Position numbers and translations under genes: made by a program. Below, piece after piece: positions 43,876 through 53,146 of a DNA stretch of 64,000 nt; position 1 is the first letter of the stretch; each line of letters opens with the position of its first letter. The DNA is from Bacillus australimaris (GTDB taxonomy: Bacteria > Bacillota > Bacilli > Bacillales > Bacillaceae). The notes under the pieces are model-generated. The model was not told the DNA's origin. It did not search any database and was given only the letters and a program-made list of their open reading frames with translations. The DNA lies in contig NZ_LGYN01000027.1 of the NCBI RefSeq assembly GCF_001307105.1, positions 1 to 64,000 on the forward strand. Reading direction: 5' to 3'.

Positions 43876-44226
43876 GTGAGATTAATGAAAGCTGCTACAG
43901 ACCTACAGGAGCAGGCAATTGAAGAAATATCAAAGGATGTTGAAGAGCTTCTATCCCATGCTGTCAATGGAGAACAGCTCACCGTGCGTCAACAAGAGCG
44001 CCCGCTTACTTTTATTGATGGGGTATATAACGGGACGATGGATGATGCTTTTCGTATTTTATCGGGACTTCAGCTATTACATACCATTATTGTCAAACCT
44101 AAACGCCATATTACAAAACATGATCGTGAGCTATTCGAGCGAAACCGTGAGCAGGTCAATGCATGCGGCTTTTCATTTCCGTTTGATTTGGACGATTTTG
44201 TCAGCCGACACCTTCAAAATGCGTAA
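43876..44226 (+). CDS. yhcU: YhcU family protein
   Basis: 116 residues from GTG 43876, with AGAGAGGT eight bases upstream; ATG 43885 is possible. Soluble, helical N-terminus, with conserved-looking RPLTFIDGVYNGTMDDAFRILSGLQLLHTI and VKPKRHITKHD. Function unknown; position and sequence match B. subtilis yhcU. Confidence 0.88.
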   Translation: MRLMKAATDLQEQAIEEISKDVEELLSHAVNGEQLTVRQQERPLTFIDGVYNGTMDDAFRILSGLQLLHTIIVKPKRHITKHDRELFERNREQVNACGFSFPFDLDDFVSRHLQNA

Positions 44227-44536
44227 AAGTTGGTGTGAACTTCCTTGTTAACTTACAAGTTCGCCGCACATACTATTTTTAAGGGAATGGAGAAACCTTT
44301 AAGATCTGTAATACCAAACCCGCTCTTTTTCAACATTGCCTATTTCTCCACGAATCGGAGCGCTTGGATCTCTTGCAGAATGAACCTGACACGGATAGGA
44401 GCCTGACAAAATGGGACAGGCTCCTTTTATACATAATCATTTTAGCAGACATTCATCTTTGAAAGTCAATTTTATTCACGATATGATAGCATTGAGTATC
44501 ATGTTTAAGACTTTCGTAAAAAAAGGAGTGGCCTCG
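44227..44536 (+). other. Gap where B. subtilis carries yhcV
   Basis: B. subtilis has the CBS-domain gene yhcV between yhcU and yhcW. Here there is none. The gap holds a terminator (44397-44429) and, on the minus strand at 44299-44392, a short open frame with a protein-like tail (GEIGNVEKERVWYYRS then stop) without a start or ribosome site, perhaps debris of another gene. Confidence 0.4.
44397..44429 (+). terminator. Terminator between yhcU and yhcW
   Basis: AGGAGCCTG and CAGGCTCCT pair around an 11-base loop, followed by TTTT. Confidence 0.75.
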
Positions 44537-45202
44537 TTGGTAAAGGCGATTATATTTGATTTTGACGGATTAATTTTAGATACAGAAACACATGAATATG
44601 AGGTTTTACAAGAAATGTTTGCGGAGCATGAGTCGGAGCTGCCTCTTTCAGTATGGGGCAATGTCATTGGAACGCAGGCAGGCTTTAAGCCATTTGAATA
44701 CTTGGAAAAGCAGCTAGGCAAGACGCTGGATCATGAGGCACTTACAAAAGACCGGCGTTCTCGTTTTCAAAAGAGAATGAAGGACGAATCAGCAAGACCT
44801 GGCGTACAAGCTTATTTAGAGGCAGCAAAGGAGCTTGGAATCAAGATTGGACTTGCTTCCAGCTCAGACTATAAATGGGTGTCAGATCACCTGAAGCAGA
44901 TTGGTCTTTTCGATTACTTTGAATGTATCCGCACGTCAGATGATGTGGAAGAAGTGAAACCAAATCCAGAGCTTTATTTGCAAACCGCAAGCTGCTTAGG
45001 TGTAGAGCCTAAGGATTGTGTTGCATTTGAGGATTCTGTGAATGGTTCAGTTGCCGCCAAACGGGCAGGCATGAAATGCGTTATCGTCCCAAACAAAGTG
45101 ACGAGCACGCTGCAATTTGAAGAATATGATGTCAGATTAGAATCAATGGCTGAAATTGAATTGCTCCAGCTATTCCATCAGCTTGAAAAAGAGGATCAGT
45201 AA
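44537..45202 (+). CDS. yhcW: HAD-superfamily phosphatase YhcW
   Basis: 221 residues from TTG 44537, GGAG eight bases upstream; longer in-frame starts reach into the terminator region and are rejected. Beta-phosphoglucomutase-like HAD motifs: DFDGLILDTE (nucleophile Asp), SSSDYKWV, VKPNPELY and FEDSVNG. Dephosphorylates or isomerises a small phosphate ester, unidentified. Confidence 0.93.
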   Translation: MVKAIIFDFDGLILDTETHEYEVLQEMFAEHESELPLSVWGNVIGTQAGFKPFEYLEKQLGKTLDHEALTKDRRSRFQKRMKDESARPGVQAYLEAAKELGIKIGLASSSDYKWVSDHLKQIGLFDYFECIRTSDDVEEVKPNPELYLQTASCLGVEPKDCVAFEDSVNGSVAAKRAGMKCVIVPNKVTSTLQFEEYDVRLESMAEIELLQLFHQLEKEDQ

Positions 45203-45217
45203 GGGGGCAAAAACATC

Positions 45218-46756
45218 ATGGCAGAAAAACTCGATTTAACACGGTTTGAAAAAAGAATGGTGATCCGTAATATCCGGGAAGAAGATATTGACCGAATCAT
45301 TGCCTTGCAGGAGATCTGCTTTCCAGGCATGGATCCATGGAAACGAGAGCACCTTGAAAGCCATCTTGAGCATTTTCCAGAAGGTCAGTTTTGTGCTGAA
45401 TTCGAGGGGGAAATCATTGGTTCCTGTTCAAGTTTATTAATTAACTTTGATGAATACGATGACCGCCATACTTGGCAGGACATTACAGATGATGGGTACA
45501 TCACAAACCATAACCCAGATGGGATGAATATGTACGGAATTGAAGTCATGGTGAGCCCTGAGTACCGCCGCATGAAAATTGGTCATCGTTTGTATGAAGC
45601 AAGAAAAGACTTAGCGAGAAGATTAAATTTAAAAAGCATCATCATTGGCGGACGCATCCCGAATTATCATAAATACCAAGAGGAAATGACGCCCCGCCAA
45701 TATGTAGAGCAGGTAATGCTTCACCAAATTTATGATCCTGTTTTATCATTTCAGCTATTAAATGAATTCAGTCTCATGCGGATCAATCCGAATTACTTGC
45801 CAGATGATAAGGCATCCAGCACATATGCAACGTTAATGGAATGGAACAACGTCGATTATCGCCCGCAATCAAAAAGATATTATAAATCGGCGTTCCCAGT
45901 TCGCATTTGCGTGATTCAATATGCGATGAAACAAATTCATTCCTTTGAGGAATTTATGAATCAGGTGGAGTATTATGTTGATGTCGCATCAGATGCGTCA
46001 GCTGACTTTGCTGTATTCCCAGAAATTTTCACAACGCAGCTCATGTCCTATTTAGAAGAGCGATCACCAAGTCTTGCCGTCCAGCGGATCACAGAATATA
46101 CCGAGGACTACATTAATTTGTTCACAGACCTTTCTGTAAAGTACAACATTAATATCATCGGCGGGTCACATTTTGTTGAAGAGGAAGGGAAAATCTACAA
46201 TATCGCCTATTTATTTAGACGTGATGGAACGATTGAAAAGCAATATAAGCTCCATATTACGCCGAATGAAAGAAAATGGTGGGGGATTTCAGCAGGTGAT
46301 CAGGTTCGGGTATTTGATACGGACTGCGGCAAAATTGCGATCCAAATTTGCTACGATATTGAGTTCCCTGAGCTTGCTCGGATTGCAGCTGATAAAGGGG
46401 CAAAGATTATTTTTACACCGTTCTGTACAGAAGACCGCCAAGGCTATTTAAGAGTGCGTTACTGTGCACAGGCTAGAGCGGTTGAAAACCAAATTTATAC
46501 GGTCATCTCGGGAACTGTCGGAAACCTTCCGCAAACCGAAAATATGGATGTTCAATATGCACAATCGGCCATTTTTGCCCCATCTGACTTTGAATTTGCA
46601 AGGGATGGGATTGTAGGAGAGTGTAATCCAAATATAGAAATGGTTGTTGTTGGCGATGTCGATTTAGAAATTTTAAGAAGACAACGGCAAGATGGAACGG
46701 TACGTCAGCTGAAAGATAGAAGAAGAGATGTGTACCATATTGAATATAAGAAATAA
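45218..46756 (+). CDS. yhcX: GNAT plus nitrilase-family amidohydrolase YhcX
   Basis: 512 residues, ATG with AAGGGGG upstream. N-terminal GNAT acetyltransferase (about 12-170; VSPEYRRMKIGHRLYEA) joined to a carbon-nitrogen hydrolase domain (about 225-480) with catalytic Glu in FAVFPEIFTT, Lys in EKQYKLHITPNE and Cys in IQICYDIEFPE. B. subtilis YhcX has the same fusion and has been discussed in indole-acetate-type chemistry; the substrate here is open. Terminator follows. Confidence 0.93.
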   Translation: MAEKLDLTRFEKRMVIRNIREEDIDRIIALQEICFPGMDPWKREHLESHLEHFPEGQFCAEFEGEIIGSCSSLLINFDEYDDRHTWQDITDDGYITNHNPDGMNMYGIEVMVSPEYRRMKIGHRLYEARKDLARRLNLKSIIIGGRIPNYHKYQEEMTPRQYVEQVMLHQIYDPVLSFQLLNEFSLMRINPNYLPDDKASSTYATLMEWNNVDYRPQSKRYYKSAFPVRICVIQYAMKQIHSFEEFMNQVEYYVDVASDASADFAVFPEIFTTQLMSYLEERSPSLAVQRITEYTEDYINLFTDLSVKYNINIIGGSHFVEEEGKIYNIAYLFRRDGTIEKQYKLHITPNERKWWGISAGDQVRVFDTDCGKIAIQICYDIEFPELARIAADKGAKIIFTPFCTEDRQGYLRVRYCAQARAVENQIYTVISGTVGNLPQTENMDVQYAQSAIFAPSDFEFARDGIVGECNPNIEMVVVGDVDLEILRRQRQDGTVRQLKDRRRDVYHIEYKK

Positions 46757-46760
46757 TGAA

Positions 46761-46791
46761 AGGAAGCGCCTCGTCATAGGCGCTTCTTTTT
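46761..46791. terminator. Terminator after yhcX
   Basis: GAAGCGCCT (46763-46771) and AGGCGCTTC (46778-46786) pair around CGTCAT, then Ts. Also downstream of the convergent gene at 46794. Confidence 0.9.
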
Positions 46792-46793
46792 GA

Positions 46794-47210
46794 TTACATT
46801 TTTTTAAGAGATAAAGTACCTGAATGAGCTAAAGCTTTCGCAGCTAAGACCGGGATACCTGATTGGATAAGAGACTGGTAAATCGTTTGGTTTACTTGGT
46901 TCCATGTCAGAGAAGACTCTTCTAAAAGCTTTTGTAATGCAGGGCGTATAAACTCCTTGAAATACGGCTCGACTTGTTCGCGTTTTTCTGGTCCCGCAAG
47001 CAGCTCAAGATGTAGCAGCCATTTTTCTTGTTTCTCGAATGAAAGTTCAATGTTGCGTTTAATCGTATCGGTTACAGAGGGAAGTTGAAAATCACCTTGC
47101 GCTGTCACCTGTTCATGATAGGCAGGTGCAGCATTTGCTGTTTGGGTAAAGGGAGAAGCAAATAAAACGACAGAAGTGGAGAAGATCAATGATTTTACAA
47201 TTGTTTTCAA
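46794..47210 (-). CDS. Secreted hypothetical protein
   Basis: 138 residues, TTG start with GGAGG upstream on the minus strand. Clear Sec signal peptide (MKTIVKSLIFSTSVVLFASP) with a likely cut after TANA, then a helical body of about 105 residues. No cysteines and no anchor. Not part of the remembered B. subtilis order. Function unknown. Confidence 0.8.
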   Translation of the reverse strand: MKTIVKSLIFSTSVVLFASPFTQTANAAPAYHEQVTAQGDFQLPSVTDTIKRNIELSFEKQEKWLLHLELLAGPEKREQVEPYFKEFIRPALQKLLEESSLTWNQVNQTIYQSLIQSGIPVLAAKALAHSGTLSLKKM

Positions 47211-47378
47211 TGTGAAAACCTCCTAATGATTGTAATTTTTCTGTTCACGATTCATCATAATTTATTGTAAAAATAAGGTAAATGAGGCATAGCGCTTATT
47301 TTTTCATGTGACTAAGGGATGCCCGAGCAAAAGCCGAATATACTGAAAGGAGATCATGTGTTTAAAAAGGAGAGGAAC

Positions 47379-47795
47379 ATGGGACGACAATCTAAACATT
47401 TGTATATCAATTTGCCGGTAAAGCATGTCAAGGAATCAAAGGTTTTTTTTGAGCAGCTTGGATTTGAATTCCAAGAACGATTTACGAATTCTCAGGCGGC
47501 TTGCTTAGTCATTGATGACACCATCAATGTCATGTTGCTATCCCATAAGCATTTTCAAACCATCTCAGAGAAACAATTGGTGGATGCAAGGGAGGCATCA
47601 GAGGTGATCATCTCTATGCGTGTTGATTCACGAAAAGAGGTCGATGAGCTGGTGGAGCAGGCGATAGCAGCAGGGGGGGCACCATTTAAGGAAAAGCAGG
47701 ATCATGGGTTCATGTATGGTTGGAGCTTTCAAGACCTTGATGGTCATTTGTGGGAAGTGTTTTATTTGGATGAGGAGAGAAGCGGCCTTTCATAA
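47379..47795 (+). CDS. VOC-superfamily (glyoxalase-like) protein
   Basis: 138 residues from ATG 47379 (AAGGAGAGG upstream; ORF sequence upstream of it is not needed). Vicinal-oxygen-chelate fold: LYINLPVKHVKESKVFFEQLGFEF, then a second half with GFMYGWSFQDLDGHLWEVFY. Ligand residues for a metal fit a glyoxalase-type enzyme or a binding protein, not resolvable further. Its last codons overlap the left copy of the duplicated terminator of the repeat at 47778-48003. Confidence 0.9.
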   Translation: MGRQSKHLYINLPVKHVKESKVFFEQLGFEFQERFTNSQAACLVIDDTINVMLLSHKHFQTISEKQLVDAREASEVIISMRVDSRKEVDELVEQAIAAGGAPFKEKQDHGFMYGWSFQDLDGHLWEVFYLDEERSGLS

Positions 47796-48003
47796 GGGCG
47801 CTTCAGCGAGTAGACAAACCCTCGCATTCGTTGTCAGGTCTGCGCTCCGGTGCTCACGAATGTCAAATTCGCTCCGCTCCGCTGCTCGTCCTTCCTAGAC
47901 TGCAATGGTTTTCTATCACGCTGAGAAGAAGACAAAGGGCTAAAATAAAGATCATTTTAGCCCTTTGCCAACAATCAGAAGTGCCCTTTCATAAGGGCGC
48001 TTC
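47778..48003 (+). repeat. Terminator-nested repeat, copy 2
   Basis: Element 47805-47976 (172 bp) flanked by 27-base copies of the VOC-gene terminator hairpin (47778-47804 and 47977-48003; two mismatches). Only the right copy has the T run. End pairs AGCGAGTAGACAAACC and GGTTTTCTATCACGCT; internal hairpin GGGCTAAAAT/ATTTTAGCCC near 47937-47964. The left hairpin copy includes the end of the VOC coding sequence, so the insertion occurred at the base of a terminator that began inside the gene. Confidence 0.9.
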
Positions 48004-48079
48004 TTTTTTATTGTTTAACAATGGTATGATAAAGAGGAAGAAAAAATTAGGAATTCATCTAGAGAAAAGTAGGTGCAGC

Positions 48080-48997
48080 ATGGAGTTTTTACTTGTCTTA
48101 CTGCCAGTGTTCGGTATCTTTCTGATTGGGTATATCGGGCAGAAGGCTATTGGTTTTGACATACATACGCTCTCATCGATGTCTTTATATTTAATGTCAC
48201 CATTTCTTGCGTTTGAAACCTTTTATCAAAACAAAGTGTCGATGGACTATGTGTACTTATCTATTTTTGTTGTCGGACTTTGTCTTTCACTTGTTTTATG
48301 TGTCTTTATTTTATCTCGTATTTATGGTTATTCGAATGAAACGTATTGTGCCATGATTCTGTCGTCTGCATTTATGAATAATGGGAATTACGGTACGCCT
48401 GTTGTTCTGCTTGTTTTCGGAGCAGCTGGTTTAGATATTGCCATCGTTTTAATGGTCCTGCAGCAGCTCGTCATGAGTACAATCGGAATGTATTATGCAG
48501 CAAAGGGCGGAGAGGATGCAGGAGATTTAAAGGTTGTGCTAAAAAAAGTGCTGCGTATGCCGGTTGCCTATGGGGCACTCATCGGTCTATTATTTCAGCT
48601 GATTGACCTTCATTTACCTAAAGAGCTGATGACGGGTGTTCAGCTTGTGGGAGATGCGGCCATACCGACGATTATGCTTATTTTAGGCATGCAGCTTGCC
48701 GTCATTTCTTTTAAGCAAGTCGATTATCGCAATATTTCTTATGCGGTCCTGCTGAAGCTATTTCTTTCACCAATGATCGCATTCGGTTTTACGCTTATTT
48801 TACCTGTAGATGATTTGGTGAAACAAATTATGATCTTAGTTGCCGCAATGCCGACAGCAGCAAATACTACACTGATGGCTGTACAATTTCGAACGAAGCC
48901 TGAGTTTGTCTCAAGCACGACCTTTCTTAGTACCATTTTAAGTATCGTGACTTTACCTGTTTTATTATGGATTTTATCTATGCACCCTCTAGGATAG
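48080..48997 (+). CDS. AEC-family (auxin efflux carrier-like) permease
   Basis: 305 residues from ATG 48080, AGGTG upstream; the longer open frame enters repeat sequence and is rejected. Ten membrane helices in two halves. Features such as AFMNNGNYGTPVVLLVFG and AAMPTAANTTLMAVQF are typical of AEC transporters (malate/malonate or other organic-acid carriers). Ends 32 bases before the PucR-type regulator, which likely controls it. Not at this place in B. subtilis as I remember it. Confidence 0.9.
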   Translation: MEFLLVLLPVFGIFLIGYIGQKAIGFDIHTLSSMSLYLMSPFLAFETFYQNKVSMDYVYLSIFVVGLCLSLVLCVFILSRIYGYSNETYCAMILSSAFMNNGNYGTPVVLLVFGAAGLDIAIVLMVLQQLVMSTIGMYYAAKGGEDAGDLKVVLKKVLRMPVAYGALIGLLFQLIDLHLPKELMTGVQLVGDAAIPTIMLILGMQLAVISFKQVDYRNISYAVLLKLFLSPMIAFGFTLILPVDDLVKQIMILVAAMPTAANTTLMAVQFRTKPEFVSSTTFLSTILSIVTLPVLLWILSMHPLG

Positions 48998-49029
48998 GGT
49001 CAGGTCGGCAAACAAAGGGGGACATACCA

Positions 49030-50622
49030 ATGAATACAGATGTTCATTTTCAAGTGAGTGATGTGTTGAAAACGAAGTATTTTGCCCATGCGAAAGTGTT
49101 AGCTGGGGAAAAGGGATTGTTTCGGCAGGTCAAATGGGTCCATGTGCTAGAAGTGCCTGCAGTAGAAGATTTACTAAACGGGGGCGAGCTCATTTTAACA
49201 ACGGCCGCTGGCTTTCACGATCAATTGGGTGTGTTTCAAGCATTTTTAAAGCAGCTGATCGATTCTGGTGCGGCTGGCTTGTGTATTGAATTTGTTCCAC
49301 TTAGATTCGATGTGCCGGAAGAACTTATTGCGTATGCAGAAGAAAGAGATTTTCCCCTCATTCTATTTACAAAAGAAGTGAAATTCGTCAACATTACACA
49401 GCATCTTCATACGATGATGATTGAGCGACAGTATCAAATGATGGCTGATTTAGAAGCTTTATCATCAAAGCTTAATGAGCTTTTACTGACCCCGCATCCA
49501 CAGATGGACATTTTGGATCAAGTGTATCAGCACGTAAGGGGAATTCTTTTACTCATACCCGTTCAGGGGGAGCCGATTATTTTATGTGATTCTTCCAAAC
49601 AAACCGAAGAGCTGGTCATGAATTACTTGAAGTTCGCTTCCTTGCCAAAAGGATACGAAGTGACCCAAAAACAAGTGCTCGCACTCAAGCAGACATTTGC
49701 AGACCTTGTGCTCATTCATCAAACGAACACGCTCTCAGAATTCGAAATGCTCGTAATGGATAAAGGTGCGAATGCTCTTGCTCAGCAAACGTTAAGAGAG
49801 CTATATACAGAAGAGCTGAAGAAGACAAAAGAGAACGAATGGCTGCAAAAATGGTTCCAAGAAGAACATACAGAAAGAGAAATTTTAGAGCATCTTGAAG
49901 AAACAGAAGGATTGAAAAAGCCAACCGGCTGTGTGGTGATGCTCTTTCAAAAGCATCATCAAATCGAAGAAATCACAGGAAATCTTTATTTTCTCGTATC
50001 TTGCCGCTCTATCTTTCAGCGTGCGGGTTTCCATCTTATTGCGTATGAGCATCAAGGACAAACCTTGTTTATTTTATTAAACACAAGAAAGAAAGAGGAC
50101 TGGAAAGAGCGTGCAGAGAAGGCGGCCAGTGACATTAAACAATTGTATGATCGGGAGGGGCCCCGCGGGACCGTGATCAATTTTGGCATCGGTTCATATT
50201 GTGAACAGTTTCAGCAGATGAGAAAAAGCTTTCAAGCAGCCAAAGAAGTGCTGCATTTAAAGAAAGCCATCCCTGAGCGGGTGGAAAGTCCATTTTATCA
50301 AGATTTACATATGCTCCGTCTTATGCCTGTTATGAAGGAAAGCGGACTCCTTGAATGTATGGTGAAAGAGTATTTGGAGCCTGTGATTTTATATGATAAG
50401 CAAAATAACGGAAGACTCTATCAAACGCTGAATATCTTTTTACAGACAAACGGTTCTAAAAAAGAAACCGCAAGCCAGCTTTATATTGTCAGGCAGACCC
50501 TTTATCATAGACTAGATAAACTGCATGCCTTGCTTGGTGAGGATATGATGCAGGCGCCCAAACGTCAGGCACTTGAATTTGCAATTCTTGCGTATGAATT
50601 CCTGCAAGGAGATCTCCGCTAA
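49030..50622 (+). CDS. PucR-family transcriptional regulator
   Basis: 530 residues from ATG 49030. N-terminal PucR domain (about 8-130; AKVLAGEKGLFRQVKWVHVLEVP, ELILTTAAGF), middle GGDEF-like/CdaR region, C-terminal helix-turn-helix (about 470-525; LNIFLQTNGSKKETASQL, VRQTLYHRLDKLHALLGED). Such proteins activate catabolic genes on binding an amino acid or purine-type inducer. It lies between the AEC permease and aminotransferase yhxA in one direction, suggesting a catabolic unit. Confidence 0.93.
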   Translation: MNTDVHFQVSDVLKTKYFAHAKVLAGEKGLFRQVKWVHVLEVPAVEDLLNGGELILTTAAGFHDQLGVFQAFLKQLIDSGAAGLCIEFVPLRFDVPEELIAYAEERDFPLILFTKEVKFVNITQHLHTMMIERQYQMMADLEALSSKLNELLLTPHPQMDILDQVYQHVRGILLLIPVQGEPIILCDSSKQTEELVMNYLKFASLPKGYEVTQKQVLALKQTFADLVLIHQTNTLSEFEMLVMDKGANALAQQTLRELYTEELKKTKENEWLQKWFQEEHTEREILEHLEETEGLKKPTGCVVMLFQKHHQIEEITGNLYFLVSCRSIFQRAGFHLIAYEHQGQTLFILLNTRKKEDWKERAEKAASDIKQLYDREGPRGTVINFGIGSYCEQFQQMRKSFQAAKEVLHLKKAIPERVESPFYQDLHMLRLMPVMKESGLLECMVKEYLEPVILYDKQNNGRLYQTLNIFLQTNGSKKETASQLYIVRQTLYHRLDKLHALLGEDMMQAPKRQALEFAILAYEFLQGDLR

Positions 50623-50876
50623 AAAGGTGTGTTAGATTTGCTCAGACATCAAGTGGAGTGTCTTATGGTTCTTTTCAATCAGTTGACGATCTGTCTAATG
50701 TAATCGGCCCGGCCCCTTTTTTATAATGAAAGTAACCATTGGTTCACTCTTACGGGCGGCCAAGTTTCAGTTTCATATGCCTCCCTTTTCATCCATATAA
50801 TGAAAGGAGGGGCAATGTGCTGCTGAACCGGTCTAAGCTTCTTTGATGATGAAAACGGATACATGGGGGCGGGAAA

Positions 50877-52217
50877 ATGAAAATACATGAGCAGGCTCAA
50901 AATCTTCAGGCGAAAGATGATCAGTTGATCTGGCATCATATGAAAGGGACAAACAAGGAAAACGAAAGTATGGTCATTCACGAGGCAGAGGGCGCATGGG
51001 TGACAGATATTTATGGAAATCGATATTTAGACGGGATGTCAGGCCTATGGTGTGTAAATGCCGGATATGGCCGAAAAGAGCTTGCTGAGGCGGCATATAA
51101 GCAATTAAGTACAATGCCTTACTATCCGCTGACACAAAGCCATGTGCCTGCAATTCAGCTGGCTGAAAAGCTAAATGAATGGCTTGGCGGGGACTATGTT
51201 ATCTTTTTTTCTAACAGTGGTTCTGAAGCCAATGAAGCCGCATTTAAGATCGCCAAACAATATCATGCGCAAAAAGGAGAGAGTGCAAGAACAAAGTTCA
51301 TCTCCAGATATCGGTCCTATCACGGCAATACAGCAGCAGCTCTTGCCGCAACAGGGCAGGCGCAGCGTAAATATAAATATGAACCATTAGGTCAAGGTTT
51401 TATTCATGTCGCACCGCCTGATGTGTATCGTCACCCTGAGGATCAAGAGAATTTGGCAAGTGCAGCGGCAATTGATCAAGCTATGACGTGGGAACTAAGC
51501 GAGACCATTGCTGGGGTCATTATGGAACCGATTATTACAGGCGGCGGTATCTTAATGCCGCCAAAAGGGTATTTGAAGAAGGTCAAAGACATCTGTGAGA
51601 CTCATGGAGCGCTTCTGATTGTGGATGAAGTGATTTGCGGTTTTGGCCGGACAGGGAAACGGTTTGGTTTTATGCATGAGGAAGTAAAACCAGACATCAT
51701 CACAATGGCAAAAGGGATCACAAGCGGCTATTTACCGCTTTCTGCAACGTGCGTCAAACGAGAAATCTATGAAGCCTACGCTGGCGAAGATACGTATGAC
51801 CGGCTCCGTCATGTGAATACATTTGGCGGTCATCCTGCTTCCTGTGCGGTGGCCCTTGCCAACCTAGAGATCATGGAAAACGAGCAACTAGTGGAACGGT
51901 CTGACGCACTTGGCCGAGATATGCTTGAACGTTTGCAAGAGTTAAAGGCGCATCCATTTGTCGGTGATGTTAGAGGAAAAGGCCTGCTGTTTGGAATTGA
52001 GCTTGTCCAGGATCAACAGTCCAAAAAACCAGCTGACCAACAGGTTGTCGGGCAATTGATTTCAGAATGTAAAAAACGCGGACTCATCATTGGGAAAAAT
52101 GGTGATACGGTTGCCGGCTATAATAATGTGGCTCAGCTTGCACCGCCGCTAAATATAACAGACGAAGACGCCTCATTTATCATAAACACATTAAAAGAAA
52201 GTATAGCGCAGTTATAG
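50877..52217 (+). CDS. yhxA: Class III aminotransferase YhxA
   Basis: 446 residues, ATG behind GGGGGCGGG. PLP enzyme of the omega-amino-acid:pyruvate / adenosylmethionine-aminononanoate type: FSNSGSEANEAAFK, catalytic region VDEVICGFGRTGKRFG, PLP lysine in ITMAKGITSGYLPL. The family deaminates omega-amino acids, e.g. beta-alanine or GABA, or polyamine products. Upstream AEC and PucR genes fit an amine or amino-acid catabolic role. B. subtilis yhxA follows yhcX directly. Confidence 0.94.
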   Translation: MKIHEQAQNLQAKDDQLIWHHMKGTNKENESMVIHEAEGAWVTDIYGNRYLDGMSGLWCVNAGYGRKELAEAAYKQLSTMPYYPLTQSHVPAIQLAEKLNEWLGGDYVIFFSNSGSEANEAAFKIAKQYHAQKGESARTKFISRYRSYHGNTAAALAATGQAQRKYKYEPLGQGFIHVAPPDVYRHPEDQENLASAAAIDQAMTWELSETIAGVIMEPIITGGGILMPPKGYLKKVKDICETHGALLIVDEVICGFGRTGKRFGFMHEEVKPDIITMAKGITSGYLPLSATCVKREIYEAYAGEDTYDRLRHVNTFGGHPASCAVALANLEIMENEQLVERSDALGRDMLERLQELKAHPFVGDVRGKGLLFGIELVQDQQSKKPADQQVVGQLISECKKRGLIIGKNGDTVAGYNNVAQLAPPLNITDEDASFIINTLKESIAQL

Positions 52218-52241
52218 CAGAGAGACATCTCTGCTTTTTTC
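52216..52241 (+). terminator. Terminator of yhxA
   Basis: AGCAGAGA and TCTCTGCT pair around GACA, then six Ts. Confidence 0.9.
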
Positions 52242-52371
52242 TATGAAGGATGTTTTCGATAAGCTGCTTCGTGAAATCGGCATTGGACACACTAGGTGTA
52301 TTGAAAAATAGCAGAGATTCTATTACTGTTAGGAGAAGGCTGAACCAATACACTTTAGAAGGAGACGGCAT

Positions 52372-52929
52372 ATGAGTTTTCATGATCAACCCATTCTACC
52401 TGCTGTTCGCAATATGAAGCAATTTGAGGAATTTTTAAAAAGTCCATTTACATATGGAGTCTTACTTGATGTCCATTTAGGCCGGTTAAAGGGCATTATG
52501 AATGAGGCAAATGCCCATCATAAAAAAATGTTTGTCCATGTCGATCTCATTCACGGGATTAAACATGATGAGTATGGAACGGAATTTATTTGTCAGGAAA
52601 TGAAGCCGGCAGGGATTATTTCTACTAGGTCTTCTGTCATAGTAAAAGCAAAGCAAAAGAAGGTATATGCTATTCAGAGAATGTTTTTACTTGATACAAG
52701 TGCTATGGAAAAAAGCATGGAATTCGTAGGGAAACATCGTCCAGATTTTATTGAAGTATTGCCAGGGGTTGTGCCGGATTTAATTACAGAAGTGCGCGAA
52801 AGAGCTGGAATACCAATATTTGCAGGCGGATTTATCCGAACAAAAGAAGATGTAGAAAGAGCGCTTGAAGCAGGTGCGACAGCTGTAACCACATCGAATA
52901 CAGCGCTGTGGAAAGCATTCCAAAAGTGA
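52372..52929 (+). CDS. glpP: Glycerol operon antiterminator GlpP
   Basis: 185 residues, ATG with AGAAGGAGA upstream. RNA-binding TIM-barrel-type regulator: [27 protein letters not shown] and [26 protein letters not shown]. With glycerol-3-phosphate it binds the leaders of glpFK and glpD and prevents termination. Both such leaders are visible at 53016 and 55527. Confidence 0.96.
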   Translation: MSFHDQPILPAVRNMKQFEEFLKSPFTYGVLLDVHLGRLKGIMNEANAHHKKMFVHVDLIHGIKHDEYGTEFICQEMKPAGIISTRSSVIVKAKQKKVYAIQRMFLLDTSAMEKSMEFVGKHRPDFIEVLPGVVPDLITEVRERAGIPIFAGGFIRTKEDVERALEAGATAVTTSNTALWKAFQK

Positions 52930-52952
52930 AAAAGATAAAATGTGAAAATTGA

Positions 52953-52981
52953 TTGACAACGTTTTCATCCTCTGATACTAT
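52953..52981 (+). promoter_or_regulatory. glpFK promoter with CcpA cre site
   Basis: TTGACA (52953-52958), 17-base spacer, TACTAT (52976-52981). TGACAACGTTTTCA (52954-52967) matches the cre consensus TGWAANCGNTNWCA with one mismatch and overlaps the -35, so CcpA would block initiation during growth on glucose. Confidence 0.85.
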
Positions 52982-53015
52982 AGCACTAAGTTAATATCAT
53001 GTGATGGAGAAACGG

Positions 53016-53087
53016 AGATCCACAACAGCGCTTTACTAGGTGACAAATGACCCTGACGTAAAGTATGTTTGTTGTGGATCTTTTTTC
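53016..53087 (+). promoter_or_regulatory. GlpP-controlled leader terminator of glpFK
   Basis: AGATCCACAACA (53016-53027) pairs with TGTTGTGGATCT (53070-53081) and is followed by Ts; an inner helix CTTTAC/GTAAAG lies between. Long-range inverted repeat with terminator function, the known target type of GlpP. Confidence 0.9.
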
Positions 53088-53146
53088 TTTATCATCTTTT
53101 CTACACATTTATAGGGGATGGCAACTGAACCAGAGGAGGAATTTTC

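Noticed and set aside
47831-48079. N-terminal extension of the AEC permease
   Set aside because: The open frame continues upstream only because the repeat element happens to lack stops there. ATG 48080 has a ribosome site and begins with a membrane helix.
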